64,000 bases of DNA from Bacteroidetes bacterium UBA2364 (lineage in GTDB: Bacteria; Bacteroidota; Rhodothermia; Rhodothermales; UBA2364): positions 22,438 to 86,437 of the forward strand of contig DDTM01000058.1 of the NCBI GenBank assembly GCA_002344075.1, written 5' to 3'. The notes beneath the pieces were generated by a model. The model was not told where the DNA came from. It did not search any database and saw nothing but the letters and a program-made list of their open reading frames with translations. The position numbers and the translations under genes are program-made. Numbering within the stretch: the first letter of the stretch is position 1; each line of letters opens with the position of its first letter. This document shows, piece after piece, positions 1 through 7,849 of this stretch.

Positions 1-257
1 CGACTGGCGCCATTGGTCGCTGGTTTAATCCGGAGCCCGGCCAATCGGAGTTCCGGTTCTGCCAACTCTGCAATGGGCGGCATGTCCGATGTTTCCAAAA
101 TTGCCATAGCGGTATAATCGGGACTAAGCGAGACGGAGGGTGTGTTGGGCGCATCAGCAACGGCCTTTAGGTCTGGTGGAGGAAGTTGGTAGGCGTTTTG
201 GGCAAATAAGGGCACGCCCAAGGCTACCAATACCAAGAGTATAAATGATTTTTTCAT
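1..257 (-). CDS. N-terminus of a secreted S9 (prolyl oligopeptidase / glutamyl endopeptidase-like) peptidase, cut by window edge
   Basis: This is a partial gene. Reading the minus strand from the ATG at 257 gives about 85 residues that run off the left edge. It starts with MKKSFILLVLVALG and a small-residue FAQ cleavage site, so it is an exported protein. The following segment contains TPSVSLSPD, then IAELAEPELRLAGLRI and KPATNGAS. From memory, this order (PP..., TPSVSLSPD, PEIAELAQPELRLAG-like, NP.TNGPSR-like) is that of bacterial glutamyl-endopeptidase-like S9 peptidases, whose catalytic domain would lie to the left of the window. The family call rests on only 85 residues. It is divergent from the YfcC transporter gene; the 121 bp between the two starts must carry both promoters. 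On the minus strand a TTTG lies 19 nt before a TATT sequence, a weak match to the Bacteroidota promoter. Confidence 0.72.
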   Translation of the reverse strand, partial: MKKSFILLVLVALGVPLFAQNAYQLPPPDLKAVADAPNTPSVSLSPDYTAMAILETSDMPPIAELAEPELRLAGLRIKPATNGAS

Positions 258-378
258 AGGACTTTGGATAAATGGTAATAACAGTGAATATCTATCAGGA
301 TTGTACTTCCAAAGTTACATCAAAAAATGCGTTTGGTTTATTCTGAATGTATATTTAGTGAAACAACCGAATAAACAT

Positions 379-1719
379 ATGAAGTCTTTTCGCTTTCCGA
401 ATCCATTGGTAGTGCTCACTATTTGCATTTTATTGGCCTCGTTCCTCACCTATTTGGTTCCAGCAGGCCAATTCGATCGAAGAGAAGACCCATTAACAGG
501 CCGCAATGTGGTAGTAGCTGGAACCTATAAAGGGGTGGAATCGGCGCCTGTTAGTGTATGGGAAGCCCTAATGGCCATTCCACGTGGGCTACAATCGGCA
601 GGTTCGGTCATTTTTTTGGTATTTCTTTCGGGTGCGGCATTTGCAGTGGTGGATAAGGCAGGCTCGTTTCGATGGGCTGCCGAGGCCCTAATGCGCAAAT
701 TATCCCATAATACCGTGCTTGTGATTCCCGTGATCACGCTACTGTTTGCTCTGGGGGGCATGGTGATTAACATGCAGGAAGAAATCATTCCATTGGTTCC
801 TGTCATGCTTTTGCTAATGCGTCGGCTTGGTTATCCGCCTGTCATTGCAGTGGCCGTGAGCATTGGCGCAGCCGCCATTGGTGCTGCATTTAGTCCATTC
901 AACCCGTTTCAGGTGATTATTGCACAAAAATTGGCACAAGTTCCATTGCTATCAGGCATGGGATTTAGGTTGGCCATAGGAGGGATGGCACTCTCTTTCT
1001 GGACTTGGTGGGTGATGCGATATGCACAGAAGAGGGTAGCTACTCCCGAAGACGTAATCCATGAGCACATAGCAGGCGATATATGGCGTCATATACTCAT
1101 TCTGTCGCTGGTTATTGCCACACTGGTGGGGTATGTGGTGGGGATTACGGTGTATAGTTGGGAGTTTGAACAACTTACGGTACTGTATTTTCTGTTAGGA
1201 ATTGCAGCGGCGATTATTGCCCGTCTTACAATGGATGAAGCGGTAAAAAGTTTTATCTGGGGTTTAGAAAGTATGGCCTTTGCAGGGATGATTATTGGAT
1301 TTGCTAAAGCTATTTTTGTGGTGCTGGATCAGGGACAGATTATTGATACCATTGTGAATGGGATATTTGTACCAATCGCCCATTTGCCCGTTACCCTTTC
1401 TGCAATGGCCATGATGGGCATTCAAAGTCTGTTACACTTTGCGGTCCCAAGTGTATCGGGGCAAGCGGTTCTAACCATGCCCGTGTTGGTTCCCCTCTCG
1501 GATTTGCTTGGCCTTTCACGTAATATTACCGTTTTGGCATACCAATATGGTGCGGGACTGGCGGAACTCTTGGTTCCAACGAACGGAGCCTTAATGGCCA
1601 TTCTGGCTGCTTCCGGTGTGCGATATGAAGAATGGACACAGTTTTTATGGCCTGCATTGGGCGGATTGGCAGGGATTGGATTACTGGGCATAGGACTAGG
1701 GATCGCTTTTGGAATCTGA
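379..1719 (+). CDS. YfcC-family (C4-dicarboxylate carrier-like) membrane transporter
   Basis: A 446-residue polytopic membrane protein of the YfcC/DcuC-like family (PF03606-type), which includes anaerobic C4-dicarboxylate carriers and relatives. The substrate cannot be read from sequence; amino acids or dicarboxylates are the usual candidates. Visible family features are an N-terminal FRFPNPLVVLT leading into the first membrane segment (about residues 8-26), then YLVPAGQFDR. A conserved glycine-rich half follows with NMQEEIIPLVPVM and GAAFSPFNPFQV. The second half has a SVSGQAVLTMPVL segment and a NGALMAIL segment near the C-terminus, as expected of two re-entrant substrate regions. An upstream in-frame TTG at 301 would add 26 poorly hydrophobic residues. 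I chose the ATG at 379 because family members begin just before the FPNP motif. The next gene starts 39 bp later and could be co-transcribed. Confidence 0.85.
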   Translation: MKSFRFPNPLVVLTICILLASFLTYLVPAGQFDRREDPLTGRNVVVAGTYKGVESAPVSVWEALMAIPRGLQSAGSVIFLVFLSGAAFAVVDKAGSFRWAAEALMRKLSHNTVLVIPVITLLFALGGMVINMQEEIIPLVPVMLLLMRRLGYPPVIAVAVSIGAAAIGAAFSPFNPFQVIIAQKLAQVPLLSGMGFRLAIGGMALSFWTWWVMRYAQKRVATPEDVIHEHIAGDIWRHILILSLVIATLVGYVVGITVYSWEFEQLTVLYFLLGIAAAIIARLTMDEAVKSFIWGLESMAFAGMIIGFAKAIFVVLDQGQIIDTIVNGIFVPIAHLPVTLSAMAMMGIQSLLHFAVPSVSGQAVLTMPVLVPLSDLLGLSRNITVLAYQYGAGLAELLVPTNGALMAILAASGVRYEEWTQFLWPALGGLAGIGLLGIGLGIAFGI

Positions 1720-1758
1720 TGGATTGATTTTTTTACCCTCTTATCGGCCTCGTAGTTT

Positions 1759-2439
1759 ATGAATACTACACAAACCTTTTCTAAATTTGTAGAAATCTTT
1801 AAAAAACAGCTATTTGCTATATTGATAAGTGCATTGGTCTTACTGATCATAATTGGGTTAGTGCGCTTTGGTGAATGGTATTATTACCTTGGTTTGGCAG
1901 GAAGTTTTAAACAAAGTTTAATGGCACGCACGTCGCTGGGTCCAGATCTGGCGGAGGCGTTGGCCTGGTTATATGCTGCTGCCTTCTCGTATTTTGTGAT
2001 GGGTATTATTTTATCGAAACGAGACTTCCGGCGGGGAATTGCTCTTTGGCTGGCCTCTTTTGCTATTTTACCTGTTATGGCGGCCCTATTTCCGAAGCCA
2101 CTCCCCCAATGCTTGGCTCTCAATCCTGCAACCGGAAAAATGACCCAGACAGACTGTCATCCGAGTGGGGTGCATCCCGAATGGCATACTCCGGAATTCC
2201 CCGAAGATAAAATCCTCGTTAAAGTACAAGCCGATCTTCAAACAGTTTTTTTTACGACAGACAACCAACCCATGCTGGCATACGTTGAGGAAGAAAATGG
2301 AGAACTCACTTTTTATAACAAGCCAGGGATGACGCCGGATGGAAAAATAGCGGTTTGGGTGTCCAAGAGTGTGGTTACAGCATGGATAGCCCACCAAAAG
2401 CGTGCTCTTGAGCCTGTTTCACGTAAACGTAGGCGCTGA
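1759..2439 (+). CDS. hypothetical membrane protein
   Basis: A 226-residue protein that I do not recognise. It has a hydrophobic segment at about residues 18-36, a second at about 68-86 (AWLYAAAFSYFVMGIIL) and a third at about 92-112. A roughly 100-residue soluble tail follows with two cysteines spaced through LPQCLALNP and TDCHPSG, and it ends in a basic KRRR. The cysteine pair suggests that the tail may be extracytoplasmic and disulphide-bonded; this is inference. The gene lies 39 bp behind the YfcC-like transporter on the same strand and is convergent with the purine nucleoside phosphorylase gene, whose stop is only 18 bp away. No terminator hairpin is visible between the convergent ends. 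Confidence 0.6.
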   Translation: MNTTQTFSKFVEIFKKQLFAILISALVLLIIIGLVRFGEWYYYLGLAGSFKQSLMARTSLGPDLAEALAWLYAAAFSYFVMGIILSKRDFRRGIALWLASFAILPVMAALFPKPLPQCLALNPATGKMTQTDCHPSGVHPEWHTPEFPEDKILVKVQADLQTVFFTTDNQPMLAYVEEENGELTFYNKPGMTPDGKIAVWVSKSVVTAWIAHQKRALEPVSRKRRR

Positions 2440-2457
2440 TACATGTGTAGAGCAGGA

Positions 2458-3294
2458 TTATAGTTCAGCGACCAAGCCACGCATCAGGGTGGCCAATTTA
2501 GGCTCTGCAATTTCGGCTGCCTCTACAATTTCTTTCATAGAGACGGGTTGCAGGGCATCGGGAAGGCATTCATCCGTAATGACAGAAACCGCCAAAAGCC
2601 GTAACCCCATATGTGTTGCTACAATCACTTCTGGGACGGTGCTCATTCCGATGGCATCTCCCCCAATTTGACGCAGAAAACGATATTCGGCCTTGGTCTC
2701 TAAATTCGGCCCGGACACCACAGCATAGACCCCTTGGTGTATTTGGATATGATGTTTTAAGGCCAGTTCAAGGGCCTTAAAACGCAGTTCGGGTGTATAT
2801 GGCTCACTCATATCCGGAAAACGCGGTCCCCATTCTGCCATATTAGGCCCAACCAACGGGTTCGAAAACATAAGATTAATGTGGTCATGGATCAGCATTA
2901 AGTCTCCACGCTTATAAAGTGGATTTAGGCCACCCGCTGCATTAGAAATCAATACATTGCGGATGCCCATTTGAGCCATGACACGCACCGGAAAGGTAAT
3001 TTCTTGTGGCGAATATCCTTCATATACATGGAAACGTCCTTGTAAAGCCATAATTGGTCGTCCAGCCAATTTTCCAAGATGTAGTTTTCCAGTATGACTT
3101 TCCACGGTCGAAACCGGAAAATGCGGAATTTCGGCATAGTCTAAAATCTGGGCCTCGGTGATTTCATCGGCCAATGCTCCCAAGCCTGTTCCTATGATCA
3201 GGGCAGTATCAATTGGAACGGAAATACGGTTAAGGAGGAACGTGGCTGTTTCACTGACTTTTTCTCGGTATCTGTTTATGTGTTGAAGGTGCAT
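2458..3294 (-). CDS. punA: purine nucleoside phosphorylase (trimeric, PNP family I)
   Basis: Phosphorolysis of purine (deoxy)nucleosides to free base and (deoxy)ribose 1-phosphate in purine salvage; cytoplasmic. The 278-residue length and the motif order fit the trimeric low-molecular-weight class: IGTGLGALAD near the N-terminus (phosphate loop), GRFHVYEGYSPQEI, NAAGGLNP, HDHINLMFSNPLVGPN, then VSGPNLETKAEYRFL and GDAIGMSTVPEVIVA, with VSVITDE near the end. The base-contact position has Asp in ITDE, where mammalian enzymes have Asn in ITN. The start chosen is the ATG at 3294 (MHLQHINRYREK). An in-frame ATG at 3351 would add 19 residues that translate an inverted repeat and is unlikely. It is the last gene of the minus-strand group after yggS and the DivIVA-like gene. 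Confidence 0.9.
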   Translation of the reverse strand: MHLQHINRYREKVSETATFLLNRISVPIDTALIIGTGLGALADEITEAQILDYAEIPHFPVSTVESHTGKLHLGKLAGRPIMALQGRFHVYEGYSPQEITFPVRVMAQMGIRNVLISNAAGGLNPLYKRGDLMLIHDHINLMFSNPLVGPNMAEWGPRFPDMSEPYTPELRFKALELALKHHIQIHQGVYAVVSGPNLETKAEYRFLRQIGGDAIGMSTVPEVIVATHMGLRLLAVSVITDECLPDALQPVSMKEIVEAAEIAEPKLATLMRGLVAEL

Positions 3295-3309
3295 GCCTGT
3301 TTCCAAAAG

Positions 3310-3340
3310 AAACGCGCAAAAGTAAAAAACTTGCGCGTTT
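3310..3340 (-). repeat. 10-bp perfect inverted repeat upstream of punA
   Basis: AAACGCGCAA at 3310-3319 and its exact complement TTGCGCGTTT at 3331-3340 are separated by 11 bases. The site lies between the stop of the DivIVA-like gene (3361) and the punA start (3294). On the minus strand the hairpin is followed by TTTCTTTT rather than a clean T run. It could therefore be a weak intrinsic terminator or attenuator, or a protein-binding site just in front of punA. Function not shown. Confidence 0.6.
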
Positions 3341-3360
3341 GGTGTAACCATAAGGAATAC

Positions 3361-4845
3361 TTATTGCAATTCATCTAAGATCCGTTGGATTTTTTCGGCC
3401 TCGGTCAATGAAGCGGTCAGAAGTTCATGTGGGATTCCTGCTGGATGGACCTGAATAAACTCAGGATGAAGATTCGCTGTTATGGAAGGTAAAGGAGCTG
3501 ATGCCACTTCGGGTTGAGGCTGAAGTCTGGGTATTGTCGGAGCCATCGGATGCGGGTCGGCTCCATACTCTATCCGAACTACTGGTACAGCGTCCTGCAT
3601 GGGGGGGGTACGGGAGAAACTCATCAACTCGGAAACGGATGCTTTTACACGCACTTCGGGTTGGGATTTCGTCTCAATAGCTTCCTGAACCTGCTCTGGC
3701 TCCGAACGGGCCTCCCAAACCTCTGCTACCATTTGTTGTTGTCCAGACTCAAGGGTAATGACTTCATGAGTCGGCGTGACCTCTTCAGGAGTTGACGGAA
3801 ATTCTGGAGCTTCTGCCAACATGGTAGAAGACAAGTTCTCCTGCGGTGAAGTCCAATTTGGGGCTTCACCGGTTGGCTCCCGTGTTATAATGGGTGAAAG
3901 ATCGGGGGGGGCCTCCAAAGAAGCGGGGAGTGGCGGGGGCGCGGGTGTAGGAGAAAGAAGTGCATCAAAATCAAAAACAGCCTCCTCTTCCGGCTCAGGC
4001 ATTGGTTCCAATAATCTCCGGAGCTCTTCGTCAAGTGCTTTCTGGCGGTTTTCGAGAGCAGCAAGAATTTCTTCCTGCGAGTCGTTATGAGTGGGTGGCG
4101 TATGATCTTTGTGGCCCATTTCGGAAGGACTCGTTTCTTCAAACACAATGGCCTTTAATTCTGGTGCGGAATCGGGGGTGGAGATCGGTAAAGCTATGGG
4201 TAAACTGGGGATGGCGAGGACTGTAGGCACATTAGGGCCATACTCAGATAGGTCTGTGTTCAATAGTCCAGACGATTCATCCGACTGGGATGGCTGTATA
4301 GGTGGTGGTGGCGGGGCATTCAATAGCCCGTCGTTGCTGGTTAGAAAATTAAAGTAGTCTTGCTCAATGCGTCCGATCAATTCTGTTTCTGCCTGAAGAA
4401 AACCTTTGAGGCGAAGTGTTAGCTCATTGCGCCGTTCGTTTAATTGTGCAACTTCTTGGCGTGCTTTTGCTTTAAGGACTTCGGCTTCGTGTACGATTTT
4501 TTGTGCCTGTAAACTGGCCTCTTCGATGGTGCGTGCGCTGCGTGACTCTGCATCTCGAATGATCAATGCTGCTTTTTGCTCGGCGTTCTGCTGGGTTTTA
4601 CGGGCATTCTCCCGAGCGGTCTCTAAGGCTTCCTGAAGGGCTTCTTCAACTTTTTGATAGTGTTCCAAGTCCCCCTTCAAGCGCTGAATCTGCTCGTAGG
4701 CCCCCCGAAGTTTTTCGTTATAAATATCCACCTCTTTGGCGAGGGTCTCTAAATATTCATGAATCTCGCGTGGAGGATACGCGCCAAAGGCCAACATACG
4801 CTTGGAGAACTCCTGACGGCGGATGTCAATTGAAGAAAGTGCCAT
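3361..4845 (-). CDS. DivIVA-domain protein with long proline/acid-rich tail
   Basis: A 494-residue cytoplasmic scaffold-type protein. The N-terminus (MALSSIDIRRQEF...YPPREIHEYLETLAKEVD) matches the DivIVA/GpsB membrane-binding domain. It is followed by a long charged coiled coil (about residues 30-160) with the ARENARKTQ and AALIIRDAE stretches typical of DivIVA. Residues about 175-450 are a low-complexity Pro/Glu/Ser-rich linker with no recognised domain, and the last 40 residues form a hydrophobic/charged helix (SLTEAEKIQRILDEL) that could be a partner-binding tail. DivIVA proteins mark negatively curved membrane and organise division or polar growth in Gram-positives. Its role here is inferred. 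It lies directly downstream of yggS (38 bp gap), echoing the yggS-to-divIVA order of many Firmicutes division clusters. Function in this organism is uncertain. Confidence 0.8.
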   Translation of the reverse strand: MALSSIDIRRQEFSKRMLAFGAYPPREIHEYLETLAKEVDIYNEKLRGAYEQIQRLKGDLEHYQKVEEALQEALETARENARKTQQNAEQKAALIIRDAESRSARTIEEASLQAQKIVHEAEVLKAKARQEVAQLNERRNELTLRLKGFLQAETELIGRIEQDYFNFLTSNDGLLNAPPPPPIQPSQSDESSGLLNTDLSEYGPNVPTVLAIPSLPIALPISTPDSAPELKAIVFEETSPSEMGHKDHTPPTHNDSQEEILAALENRQKALDEELRRLLEPMPEPEEEAVFDFDALLSPTPAPPPLPASLEAPPDLSPIITREPTGEAPNWTSPQENLSSTMLAEAPEFPSTPEEVTPTHEVITLESGQQQMVAEVWEARSEPEQVQEAIETKSQPEVRVKASVSELMSFSRTPPMQDAVPVVRIEYGADPHPMAPTIPRLQPQPEVASAPLPSITANLHPEFIQVHPAGIPHELLTASLTEAEKIQRILDELQ

Positions 4846-4883
4846 AGGTGTATGATATAGAAAACCTTAAAAGGAATTTTGGT

Positions 4884-5618
4884 TTAGTGTGAATAATTTC
4901 GTGTACCAAAAAGGGCACTCCCCACGCGGATATGGGTTGCTCCTTCCTGAATGGCCACTTCAAAATCGTCGCTCATCCCCATCGAAAGTTTGGCATCGGT
5001 TGGTAATATATTTTGCTGTATGGCTTCATCCCGTAGGGTTCGTAACAGACGAAACTCCGGACGGACAAACTCTGGATCCTCTGTCGGATGTGCTATACCC
5101 ATCAATCCAACGATCCGAAGATGATCAAATGCGGCACAATGGAATAAAAAGTCAGGCAATGCTTTTGGAGCTAATCCCGATTTACTGTCTTCGTGCGATA
5201 TATTTACCTGTACCAAACAGGGCAGGGTACGGTTTTGGGCGGAACAAAGACGGTTTAGTGTCTCGGCAAGGCGAAGGTCATCCAATGCGTGAAAAAAATC
5301 GGCATAACGAACCACTTCTTTGGCTTTGTTGCGCTGAAGCGATCCGATAAAGTGCCACTCTATATTTCCTCCATTTGTTATTCCGGGAATTTTAGCCGCC
5401 TTTTCACGTAATTCTTGGGCTTTATTTTCGCCAAACACTGTTATCCCTGCGGATATAGCCTCCTGAACCAAGGCGACTGGGTGGGTTTTTGAAACACCAA
5501 TCAGGGTTACCTCAGCAGGATTTCGGCCAGCCTCCCGACACGCTGCCTCAATCTGTAATTTAAGCGCTTGAAGTCGTGAATTCAAAGACGAAACTTCGCT
5601 ATGATAGATGGTTTCCAC
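4884..5618 (-). CDS. yggS: YggS/PLPBP-family pyridoxal-phosphate-binding protein
   Basis: A 244-residue PLP homeostasis protein with a fold-type III alanine-racemase-like barrel. It has no known catalytic reaction; it binds and probably distributes PLP and affects amino-acid metabolism. The PLP-binding lysine is K44 in LIGVSKTHP. Further family signatures are VFGENKAQEL, WHFIGSLQRNKAK, LVQVNISHEDSKSG, GLMGIAHP, and LSMGMSDDFEVAIQEGATHIRVGSALFG near the end. Length is normal. It appears to be the first gene of the minus-strand group yggS-divIVA-punA. The promoter-like box at 5640-5647 lies just ahead of it. The divergent plus-strand cupin gene starts at 5721. Confidence 0.93.
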   Translation of the reverse strand: METIYHSEVSSLNSRLQALKLQIEAACREAGRNPAEVTLIGVSKTHPVALVQEAISAGITVFGENKAQELREKAAKIPGITNGGNIEWHFIGSLQRNKAKEVVRYADFFHALDDLRLAETLNRLCSAQNRTLPCLVQVNISHEDSKSGLAPKALPDFLFHCAAFDHLRIVGLMGIAHPTEDPEFVRPEFRLLRTLRDEAIQQNILPTDAKLSMGMSDDFEVAIQEGATHIRVGSALFGTRNYSH

Positions 5619-5639
5619 AGATTATTTTCAGGTTTGCGT

Positions 5640-5647
5640 CAAAATTA
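5640..5647 (-). promoter_or_regulatory. candidate Bacteroidota -7 box for yggS
   Basis: Read on the minus strand this is TAATTTTG, an exact fit to the Bacteroidota -7 consensus TAnnTTTG, 22 bp upstream of the yggS ATG. The -33 element is poor: about 20 bases further upstream there is only GGTG instead of TTTG. Assignment is by consensus matching only. Confidence 0.35.
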
Positions 5648-5720
5648 CAAAATTGTTGAACGTTTTACACCCTACACATGTTTATTCCCAATATATTAGC
5701 CACAATATAGCCAAAAAAAG

Positions 5721-6200
5721 ATGCTCTTAAACAATTGGTCAATAGGCGTGATTCCAGATTGCACCTGCACCCCACTTCGTAAATTTAATGATCCACGTGG
5801 ATGGCTCGCCGAAATTTTTCGGGAGGATGAACTGCATGATGCTTTATGGCCAGCAATGGCCTATCTTTCCCTTACCGAACCAGGTGTTGCACGTGGTCCT
5901 CATGCGCATGAGGATCAAACAGATCTTTTCGTCTTTTTTGATGGATTTTTCGAGGTGCATCTTTGGGATAACCGTTCGGATGCGGCCTCGTTTGGCATAC
6001 ATCAAGTTTTGTTGTTGGGCGAGACACATCCGGCTACTCTCTTGGTTCCGCCGGGAGTGGTGCATGGTTATCGGAATGTTTCTGAAAAAGCCGCACTAAT
6101 TCTCAATTGCCCAAACCGCCTGTATGCGGGGAAAAATAAACAGGAGCCAGTGGACGAAATCCGGCATGAAGACGACCCCAATACTCCTTTTATCATTTAA
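5721..6200 (+). CDS. dTDP-4-dehydrorhamnose 3,5-epimerase-like (RmlC-type cupin) protein
   Basis: A 159-residue small cupin. The N-terminal part TPLRKFNDPRGWLAEIFR, the central GVARGPHAHEDQTDLFVFFDG, and the later TLLVPPGVVHGYRN are the RmlC jelly-roll signatures. The histidine of GPHAHE is the counterpart of the RmlC catalytic histidine. It is shorter than true RmlC enzymes (about 180 residues) and belongs to the broader group of sugar-nucleotide epimerase-like cupins. It could act in deoxysugar biosynthesis, but no other nucleotide-sugar genes are nearby. It ends 3 bp before the HAD phosphatase gene, so the two are probably co-transcribed with the alpha/beta hydrolase that follows. Confidence 0.75.
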   Translation: MLLNNWSIGVIPDCTCTPLRKFNDPRGWLAEIFREDELHDALWPAMAYLSLTEPGVARGPHAHEDQTDLFVFFDGFFEVHLWDNRSDAASFGIHQVLLLGETHPATLLVPPGVVHGYRNVSEKAALILNCPNRLYAGKNKQEPVDEIRHEDDPNTPFII

Positions 6201-6203
6201 GTC

Positions 6204-6890
6204 ATGCGAAAACTTTTGTTTTTTGATATTGATGGAACCATCATGCTGACACATGGGGCCGGAAGAAGAGTGGTAGAAGAGGCGTTATCGGAAGCCTTTG
6301 GAAAGCCAATCGTCACAAAAGGCATTCCTTTTGGCGGTAAAACGGATCCCCAGATTTTGACAGAGGTGCTGGCGTTGCACGGCATTGATCCTTCAGAAGA
6401 AAATGTGTCTATAGCAGGTGAAAGGTATATGGAAGGATTGAAGGTTGTGATGCCAATGGCTTCTTGTGAGGTATTGCCCGGTATTCCGGAATTGCTCGCC
6501 GCCTTAGACGAACGCAATGATGTGGAATTGGCCCTCCTGACCGGAAATTTTGAACCAATGGCATATCTGAAGTTGCAAAAAGCCGGAGTGGAACATTATT
6601 TCCATTATGGGGCATTTGGTAGTGACCACGCAGACCGCAATGCACTACCGGAAATTGGTATCCAACGGGCAGAGGCCCTTACGGGCAGTTCATTTGAAAC
6701 CCAGCACATACACATTATCGGAGATACGCCTAAAGACATAGAATGTGCACGCCGTGCCGGATGGGGCGTGGTTGCTGTTGCCACCGGAAACTATTCCAGC
6801 GATGAATTGGCAGCTCATCACCCCGATTTATTGTTGGAGAACCTGAGAGACCAATCGCCTTTTTGGCGATATTTAGACAATGTGGCATGA
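6204..6890 (+). CDS. HAD-family phosphatase (phosphoglycolate phosphatase-like)
   Basis: A 228-residue haloacid-dehalogenase-superfamily hydrolase. Motif I is FFDIDGT, with nucleophile Asp8 and acid/base Asp10. Motif II is LLTGN, and motif III/IV is GDTPKDIECARRAGW around residue 173. The helical cap between residues about 15 and 85 is of the small-molecule phosphatase (Gph/beta-phosphoglucomutase-like) type. The substrate is not determinable; phosphoglycolate or another small phosphoester is plausible. The stop codon overlaps the ATG of the next gene (ATGA at 6887-6890), indicating translational coupling. Confidence 0.85.
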   Translation: MRKLLFFDIDGTIMLTHGAGRRVVEEALSEAFGKPIVTKGIPFGGKTDPQILTEVLALHGIDPSEENVSIAGERYMEGLKVVMPMASCEVLPGIPELLAALDERNDVELALLTGNFEPMAYLKLQKAGVEHYFHYGAFGSDHADRNALPEIGIQRAEALTGSSFETQHIHIIGDTPKDIECARRAGWGVVAVATGNYSSDELAAHHPDLLLENLRDQSPFWRYLDNVA

Positions 6891-7669
6891 AGCGGGGCTA
6901 TCTATCGTTGTTGGGATACGAACATACCTACTATTGGGCTGATTTTTCCGGAAATTCTGATGCTATTGTGGCTTTGCATGGATATGGCAATTCAGGACGA
7001 TCGTTCCGATATTTGGTACCTTATCTAAGTAAGCATGATATCTCGCTGTTTGCACCCGATTTGCTCGGTTTCGGACAGTCTGCTAAGCCTGAAGGTGGGT
7101 ATAGTTTAGTACAATATGCCCGATTAACGGTGGCTTTTGTAAATGAGATGGGTTTAAAGAAACCTTGGCTGATGGGTCATTCTTTTGGGGGCATTCTCGC
7201 ATTAGCGACGGCGACCATGTTTCCGGAAGCTTTCAAGGGTGTCATTCTGGTGAGTCCCGGCGGGTTCCATCCACTGACACGTTTTCAGGTCTGGGCGGAT
7301 TGGCGCTGGGTGTATAAGTTGATGCACAGCCAACTTTTCAAAAAAGTACTTCAGATATCACCATTGGGCGCAGTTTTTGATCAGGAAGCGACCTATCAAA
7401 CATTGCTCAAAATGTATGGCAGCCATCAGCATTTAGACTTAGACAAGACGGGAATTCGTAAACAAATTGCCAACCTGCACTTGCCAATATTGCTGTGCTG
7501 GGGAGCCGAGGACAAGATTTTACCCCACTTTGTATGGAAAAGGGCACAAAAACAAGTATCACAAGCTCGTTTTGTTTTAGTCCCCAATGCCGGGCATGCA
7601 CTGACGAAAGACCAGCCAAAAGAATTGGTACACCATGTATCATCGTTTATTGCCGAAAATAGTTTATAA
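6887..7669 (+). CDS. alpha/beta-fold hydrolase
   Basis: A 260-residue soluble hydrolase. The catalytic triad can be read directly: Ser99 in LMGHSFGG, Asp209 in WGAEDKIL and His237 in NAGHAL. The oxyanion-hole region is ALHGYGNSGRS. An in-frame start at 6863 exists, but the ATG at 6887 overlaps the HAD stop by 4 bp and begins a sensible MKRGYLSL. Esterases, haloalkane dehalogenase-like enzymes and C-C hydrolases share this pattern, so the substrate is unknown. It is the third gene of the cupin-HAD-hydrolase group. Confidence 0.85.
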   Translation: MKRGYLSLLGYEHTYYWADFSGNSDAIVALHGYGNSGRSFRYLVPYLSKHDISLFAPDLLGFGQSAKPEGGYSLVQYARLTVAFVNEMGLKKPWLMGHSFGGILALATATMFPEAFKGVILVSPGGFHPLTRFQVWADWRWVYKLMHSQLFKKVLQISPLGAVFDQEATYQTLLKMYGSHQHLDLDKTGIRKQIANLHLPILLCWGAEDKILPHFVWKRAQKQVSQARFVLVPNAGHALTKDQPKELVHHVSSFIAENSL

Positions 7670-7720
7670 AATAAGACGTAGGACAGAAAAAACCTTTACC
7701 ACTCAATATTAGCCCCGTTA

Positions 7721-7753
7721 CCTATCGTATAAGTTGTTTTCTGATACGATAGG
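7721..7753. repeat. 10-bp perfect inverted repeat ahead of the xylose genes
   Basis: CCTATCGTAT (7721-7730) and ATACGATAGG (7744-7753) are exact complements with a 13-base spacer. The site sits 52 bp after the alpha/beta hydrolase stop and about 97 bp ahead of xylB. No T run follows on either strand, which argues against a canonical terminator. It may be an atypical terminator or a regulator-binding site for xylBA. Neither is shown. Confidence 0.55.
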
Positions 7754-7849
7754 TCATACATCTAAAAAAAAGCTTTCTCAGCCCTTGCATTCCAATAGAA
7801 TTTGTCCTTACTTGCCATCGTTATTTGATATTCTTAACCCCAATAACTT

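Noticed and set aside
3776..4847. Plus-strand open frames inside the DivIVA-like gene
   Set aside because: They are antisense shadows of a low-complexity Pro/Glu/Ser-rich coding region and have no domain of their own.
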